A stretch of DNA of 36,092 bases. Source: an uncultured Lachnospiraceae bacterium. Lineage in GTDB: Bacteria > Bacillota > Clostridia > Lachnospirales > Lachnospiraceae. The translations under genes were made by a program, and so were the position numbers. Positions within the stretch are counted from its first letter, which is position 1. Each line of letters opens with the position of its first letter. The notes beneath the pieces were generated by a model. It made no database searches, was not told the origin of the DNA, and saw only the letters and a program-made list of their open reading frames with translations. This document shows positions 33,264-36,092 of this stretch, piece after piece. Where the stretch lies: the NCBI GenBank assembly GCA_947174505.1, contig CAMWJF010000041.1, positions 1 to 36,092 of the forward strand, read 5' to 3'.

Positions 33264-33427
33264 GCGCGGGGGAATGTAAAATCTCCTGCGCAGGGAAAAG
33301 AGGTAAGGTTGAATAAATTCTCTGATGAGCAATTTATTCAACCAAGAGTTTGTGCAGAAGCATCACAAACTCTTTTGATTGCAGAGCAGAATCTTATATT
33401 CTGCTCGCATTCCTCAGCATAGAATGC
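33264..33427 (+). other. Five successive stem-loops before deoB
   Basis: (1) GCGCGGGGGA 33264-33273/TCTCCTGCGC 33282-33291, two G-T pairs. (2) GGTTGAATAAATT 33307-33319/AATTTATTCAACC 33331-33343, 13 exact pairs. (3) AAGAGTTTGTG 33344-33354/CACAAACTCTT 33364-33374, 11 exact pairs, starting at the next base after stem 2. (4) GAGCAGAAT 33384-33392/ATTCTGCTC 33398-33406, 9 exact pairs. (5) GCATTC 33407-33412/GAATGC 33422-33427. They lie directly before the deoB ribosome site. None is followed by a long T-run. Possible roles: mRNA processing or stability between transporter and catabolic genes, an attenuator, or an inserted palindromic repeat. No known riboswitch was recognised. Confidence 0.7.
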
Positions 33428-33445
33428 TTCGGAAGAGAGGTAAAA

Positions 33446-34636
33446 ATGAGTAAGTATAAAAGAATCTTTACGATTGTAATCGACTCGCTGGGTGTGGGCG
33501 CTCTGCCTGATGCAGCGGCATACGGCGATGAGGGGACAGATACGCTGGGCCATATTGCGGCGCACACCGATCCGTTCCGGATTCCGAACCTGCAAAGGCT
33601 CGGCATGGCTAACCTGCATTCCCTCAAGGGAGTAGAGCCGGTGGAGAAGCCGCTTGCATACTACGCAAAGTTAAATGAGGCCAGCGCCGGGAAGGATACC
33701 ATGACCGGACATTGGGAAATGATGGGACTGCATGTCACCACGCCTTTTCAGACCTTTACGGAGACGGGCTTTCCCAAGGAACTGATTGATGAGCTGTCCG
33801 CAAGGACCGGGCGCACCATTATCGGAAACAAGAGCGCCAGCGGGACGGAGATTCTGGAAGAGCTGGCGGAGGAGGAGATCGCCACCGGGCATATGATTGT
33901 GTACACCTCGGCGGATTCCGTTTTGCAGATCTGCGGCAACGAGGAGACTTTCGGGCTGGAAGAGCTGTACCGCTGCTGTGAGATTGCAAGGGAACTTACC
34001 ATGAAGGATGAGTGGAAAGTGGGCAGGGTCATTGCCAGACCTTATGTGGGAAAGAAGCGCGGTGAGTTTAAACGTACCAGCAACCGCCACGATTATGCCT
34101 TGAAACCTTTCGGCAAAACGGCGCTGGACGCGCTAAAGGACGCAGGACTTTCTGTCATATCCGTCGGTAAGATATTCGATATTTTTGACGGGGAAGGGCT
34201 GACGGAGTCCAATAAGTCCAAGAGCTCCGTACACGGCATGGAACAGACCATAGAGATCGCAAAGCGGGATTTTACGGGCTTGTGTTATGTAAACCTCGTG
34301 GACTTCGACGCGCTGTGGGGACACCGCAGGGATGTGGAAGGGTACGCGAAGGAGCTGGAGAAGTTTGACGAGAAACTGGGAATTCTGCTGCCGCTTTTAA
34401 AGGAGGACGATCTGCTGATCCTCACGGCGGATCACGGAAACGACCCGACCCACACAGGAACGGATCACACGCGGGAGAAAGTGCCGTTTCTGGCATATTC
34501 CCCTTCCATGCAGGGCGCGGGCAGACTGCCTGACGGAGAGAACTTTGCACGGATCGGCGCCACCATCGCGGACAATTTCGGCGTACAGATGCCGGAAGGG
34601 ACGATCGGTGAATCGGTGCTTGGGGCGTTAAAATAA
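33446..34636 (+). CDS. deoB: Phosphopentomutase
   Basis: 396 aa from ATG 33446 (site GAGAGG at 33435-33440); in-frame upstream codons run through the hairpin region and are not used. Alkaline-phosphatase superfamily Mn enzyme converting (deoxy)ribose-1-phosphate to the 5-phosphate. Metal ligand Asp13 in '[14 protein letters not shown]', phosphorylated Thr85 in '[11 protein letters not shown]', and late ligands in '[14 protein letters not shown]' and '[22 protein letters not shown]'. Links DeoD to DeoC. A TTATGTAAAC copy (34285-34294) encodes the YVN of 'CYVNLVDFD'. 80 bp separate it from deoC. Confidence 0.97.
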   Translation: MSKYKRIFTIVIDSLGVGALPDAAAYGDEGTDTLGHIAAHTDPFRIPNLQRLGMANLHSLKGVEPVEKPLAYYAKLNEASAGKDTMTGHWEMMGLHVTTPFQTFTETGFPKELIDELSARTGRTIIGNKSASGTEILEELAEEEIATGHMIVYTSADSVLQICGNEETFGLEELYRCCEIARELTMKDEWKVGRVIARPYVGKKRGEFKRTSNRHDYALKPFGKTALDALKDAGLSVISVGKIFDIFDGEGLTESNKSKSSVHGMEQTIEIAKRDFTGLCYVNLVDFDALWGHRRDVEGYAKELEKFDEKLGILLPLLKEDDLLILTADHGNDPTHTGTDHTREKVPFLAYSPSMQGAGRLPDGENFARIGATIADNFGVQMPEGTIGESVLGALK

Positions 34637-34716
34637 CTCTGTCCGGCAGTATGCGGGAGGAAGAGAAAAGCAGCCACAAAGTAAAATAGTATAGTAATAA
34701 GTAGAAAGGGACAGCT

Positions 34717-35358
34717 ATGGATAAGAAAGAAATCTTAAAAAGGGTGGATCACACCTTGTTGGCACAGACCGCGACATGGGAGGAAATACGCAAAATTCTG
34801 GATGAGGGGATGCAGTATGAAACGGCGTCCGCCTGTATCCCGGCTTCCTATGTGAAGCAGGCGGCGGATTATGTGCAGGGGAAGCTTCCCATCTGTACCG
34901 TGATCGGTTTTCCCAACGGTTACAGCACCACAGCGGTAAAAGTGTTCGAGACGAAGGACGCAGTGGAAAACGGTGCGTCAGAGATTGACATGGTCATTAA
35001 TATCGGTCTTTTGAAGGACGGCCTTTATGATCAGGTGGAAGAGGAAATCCGCAAAGTGCATGAGGCGTGCGGCGGGAAAATCCTGAAGGTGATCATTGAG
35101 ACCTGCCTGCTGACGGAAGAGGAAAAGAAGAAGATGTGCGAGATCGTCACCAGGTCGGGCGCGGAGTATATCAAGACATCCACCGGCTTTTCCACAGGCG
35201 GCGCAACTTTTGTGGACATCGCCCTCATGAAAGAAAACGTGGGAGAGCATGTGAAGATCAAGGCGGCGGGCGGCATCGCTGACTTTAACGATGCGGAGGA
35301 GTTTATCCGGCTCGGCGCGGACAGGCTTGGAACAAGCAGGCTGGCGAAAGGAGTATGA
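34717..35358 (+). CDS. deoC: Deoxyribose-phosphate aldolase
   Basis: 213 aa, class I aldolase of the short DeoC type. Splits 2-deoxyribose-5-phosphate to acetaldehyde and glyceraldehyde-3-phosphate. '[15 protein letters not shown]' at the N-terminus, 'EIDMVINIG' with the conserved Asp, Schiff-base Lys153 in 'YIKTSTGF', and Lys182 in 'IKAAGGI', which tunes it. C-terminus '[11 protein letters not shown]'. ATG 34717 follows AGAAAGGGACAGCT. The stop TGA 35356-35358 overlaps an ATG of the next gene, suggesting translational coupling. Confidence 0.96.
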   Translation: MDKKEILKRVDHTLLAQTATWEEIRKILDEGMQYETASACIPASYVKQAADYVQGKLPICTVIGFPNGYSTTAVKVFETKDAVENGASEIDMVINIGLLKDGLYDQVEEEIRKVHEACGGKILKVIIETCLLTEEEKKKMCEIVTRSGAEYIKTSTGFSTGGATFVDIALMKENVGEHVKIKAAGGIADFNDAEEFIRLGADRLGTSRLAKGV

Positions 35359-35363
35359 CGGAA

Positions 35364-35972
35364 ATGGATACACGTATGATTGTGGAGCTGGTCGGATATT
35401 TTTCTTCCCTGCTCGTACTGGTGTCTTTTCTGATGACTTCGGTAATCAAACTCAGGATTGTTAATTCGATAGGAGCGATCATTTTTACCGTATATGCGAC
35501 CATTATCGGTTCCTATCCGACGGCGCTGATGAATCTTTGTCTGGTGGGGATCAATATGTACAATCTGCATAAGCTCCTTAAGTCCCAGAAGCGCTATGAT
35601 GTGATAACAGAGGAGCCGGAGGCGGCCGGACTGCAGTACTTTTTAAACTATTATGCGGAGGATATCAGGAAATTTTTCCCCGATTTCCGGTCCGGAGAGA
35701 CAAAGGCGGATGCCGCTTACATGGTGGTGCAGGATACGGTTCCGGCAGGTGTCCTGTTAGGGCGGAAGAAGGGAGACGACAGTCTTGAAATCTTTCTGGA
35801 CTATACGACGCCGCAGTACCGCGACTGTTCGGTGGGACGGTATCTGTATGGCGCGCTCGGCGGGCAGGGGATTGTGAAACTCACCTTCCCGGACGCGCCG
35901 GAGGGACACGAGGATTATCTGAAAAAGGTCGGATTCGTGAAGGAGAATGGCGTTTACGGACGGACGATCTGA
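35364..35972 (+). CDS. YgjV-like membrane domain fused to a GNAT-like domain
   Basis: 202 aa from ATG 35364, preferred because AAAGGAG (35347-35353) is 10 nt upstream; ATG 35355, overlapping the deoC stop, is only 1 nt from it and would add three residues. Residues 1-75 have three hydrophobic helices like the YgjV family ('ELVGYFSSLLVLVSFLMTSV', 'LRIVNSIGAIIFTVYATII', 'ALMNLCLVGINMYNLHKLL'). Residues 90-202 look like an N-acetyltransferase-type fold: 'AAYMVVQDTVPAGVLLGRK', then 'LDYTTPQYRDCSVGRYLY', resembling motif A, and 'YLKKVGFVKENGVYGRTI', a typical GNAT ending. Function unknown. It is the last gene of the nucleoside operon, directly before a terminator. Confidence 0.75.
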   Translation: MDTRMIVELVGYFSSLLVLVSFLMTSVIKLRIVNSIGAIIFTVYATIIGSYPTALMNLCLVGINMYNLHKLLKSQKRYDVITEEPEAAGLQYFLNYYAEDIRKFFPDFRSGETKADAAYMVVQDTVPAGVLLGRKKGDDSLEIFLDYTTPQYRDCSVGRYLYGALGGQGIVKLTFPDAPEGHEDYLKKVGFVKENGVYGRTI

Positions 35973-35998
35973 CAGAGGATAAGTGGAATCATCGCAGG

Positions 35999-36042
35999 GA
36001 AGCCCCCAGAGCACATTTGTGGCGCCGGGGGCTTCTCTTTTT
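35999..36042 (+). terminator. Strong intrinsic terminator of the nucleoside operon
   Basis: GAAGCCCCC (35999-36007) and GGGGGCTTC (36027-36035) form a 9-bp GC-rich stem; CACA/TGTG (36012-36021) folds inside; TCTTTTT follows. Downstream, a further inverted repeat ATTCCTC (36055-36061)/GAGGAAT (36068-36074) is seen before the window ends; its role is unclear. Confidence 0.9.
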
Positions 36043-36092
36043 ATATAATAGGAAATTCCTCCAGCCAGAGGAATCTGTAACAAAAATGCCCG

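Noticed and set aside
33320..33330. CTGATGAG in the loop of the second deoB-leader hairpin, reminiscent of a hammerhead ribozyme core
   Set aside because: The required GAAA segment and three-stem arrangement are absent.
32388..33341. 317-codon minus-strand frame over permease 2
   Set aside because: Complement of a clear membrane-protein gene; His/Arg/Gln-rich product with no family features.

Overview
The window looks like chromosomal DNA of an anaerobic Firmicute, most likely a Lachnospiraceae-type clostridium. Reasons: moderately GC-rich codon use, strong AGGAGG-type ribosome binding sites, sigma-A-type promoters with 17-bp spacers, an A-type flavodiiron protein, a BspA-like leucine-rich-repeat surface protein, small hairpin-rich intergenic repeats, and a BmpA/Nup-type nucleoside ABC transporter joined to deo genes. 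No rRNA, tRNA, CRISPR array or intact insertion sequence was recognised.

Layout. 1-2625: metal efflux (tail of a CDF transporter, then a Zn/Cd/Pb P1B-ATPase), separated by a 459-bp structured intergenic region with a candidate small RNA (about 436-542) and an ArsR/SmtB-like operator over the ATPase promoter. 2774-5386: envelope/DNA maintenance operon (membrane-anchored degenerate LytM protein, bactofilin, RarA). 5563-8449: purA, a short-chain dehydrogenase and a HAD hydrolase with three direct repeats at its promoter. 8707-13805: a giant secreted LRR protein whose signal peptide and body lie in different frames, joined at a run of nine G, so it appears phase-OFF as sequenced. 14006-18103: flavodiiron protein (minus strand), an unknown anchored protein, TcdA and a small membrane protein. 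18324-19697: XRE regulator plus short HipA-like kinase (toxin-antitoxin-like). 19799-21559: 7TM-type diguanylate cyclase. 21727-24402: GH2 beta-mannosidase with in-frame insertions. 24637-26854: AAA ATPase with a DUF4143-type C-terminus and an unknown protein, closed by a strong terminator.

27132-35972 reads as one nucleoside-salvage operon: Crp/Fnr-type regulator, DeoD, a BMP-type nucleoside-binding lipoprotein, a double-ABC ATPase, two permeases, DeoB, DeoC and a YgjV/GNAT-like fusion, ending at a strong terminator (35999-36042). Nucleosides would be bound and imported, phosphorolysed by DeoD to base and (deoxy)ribose-1-phosphate, isomerised by DeoB to the 5-phosphate, and the deoxy form cleaved by DeoC to acetaldehyde and glyceraldehyde-3-phosphate. 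An 18-bp perfect palindrome before the regulator gene is the obvious candidate operator, and a 164-bp segment with five successive hairpins lies between the permease genes and deoB.

The strongest leads are the G9 switch in the LRR gene, the candidate small RNA at 436-542, the five-hairpin segment before deoB, and a 10-bp word (TTATGTAAAC, always followed by a pyrimidine) found eight times in the window.
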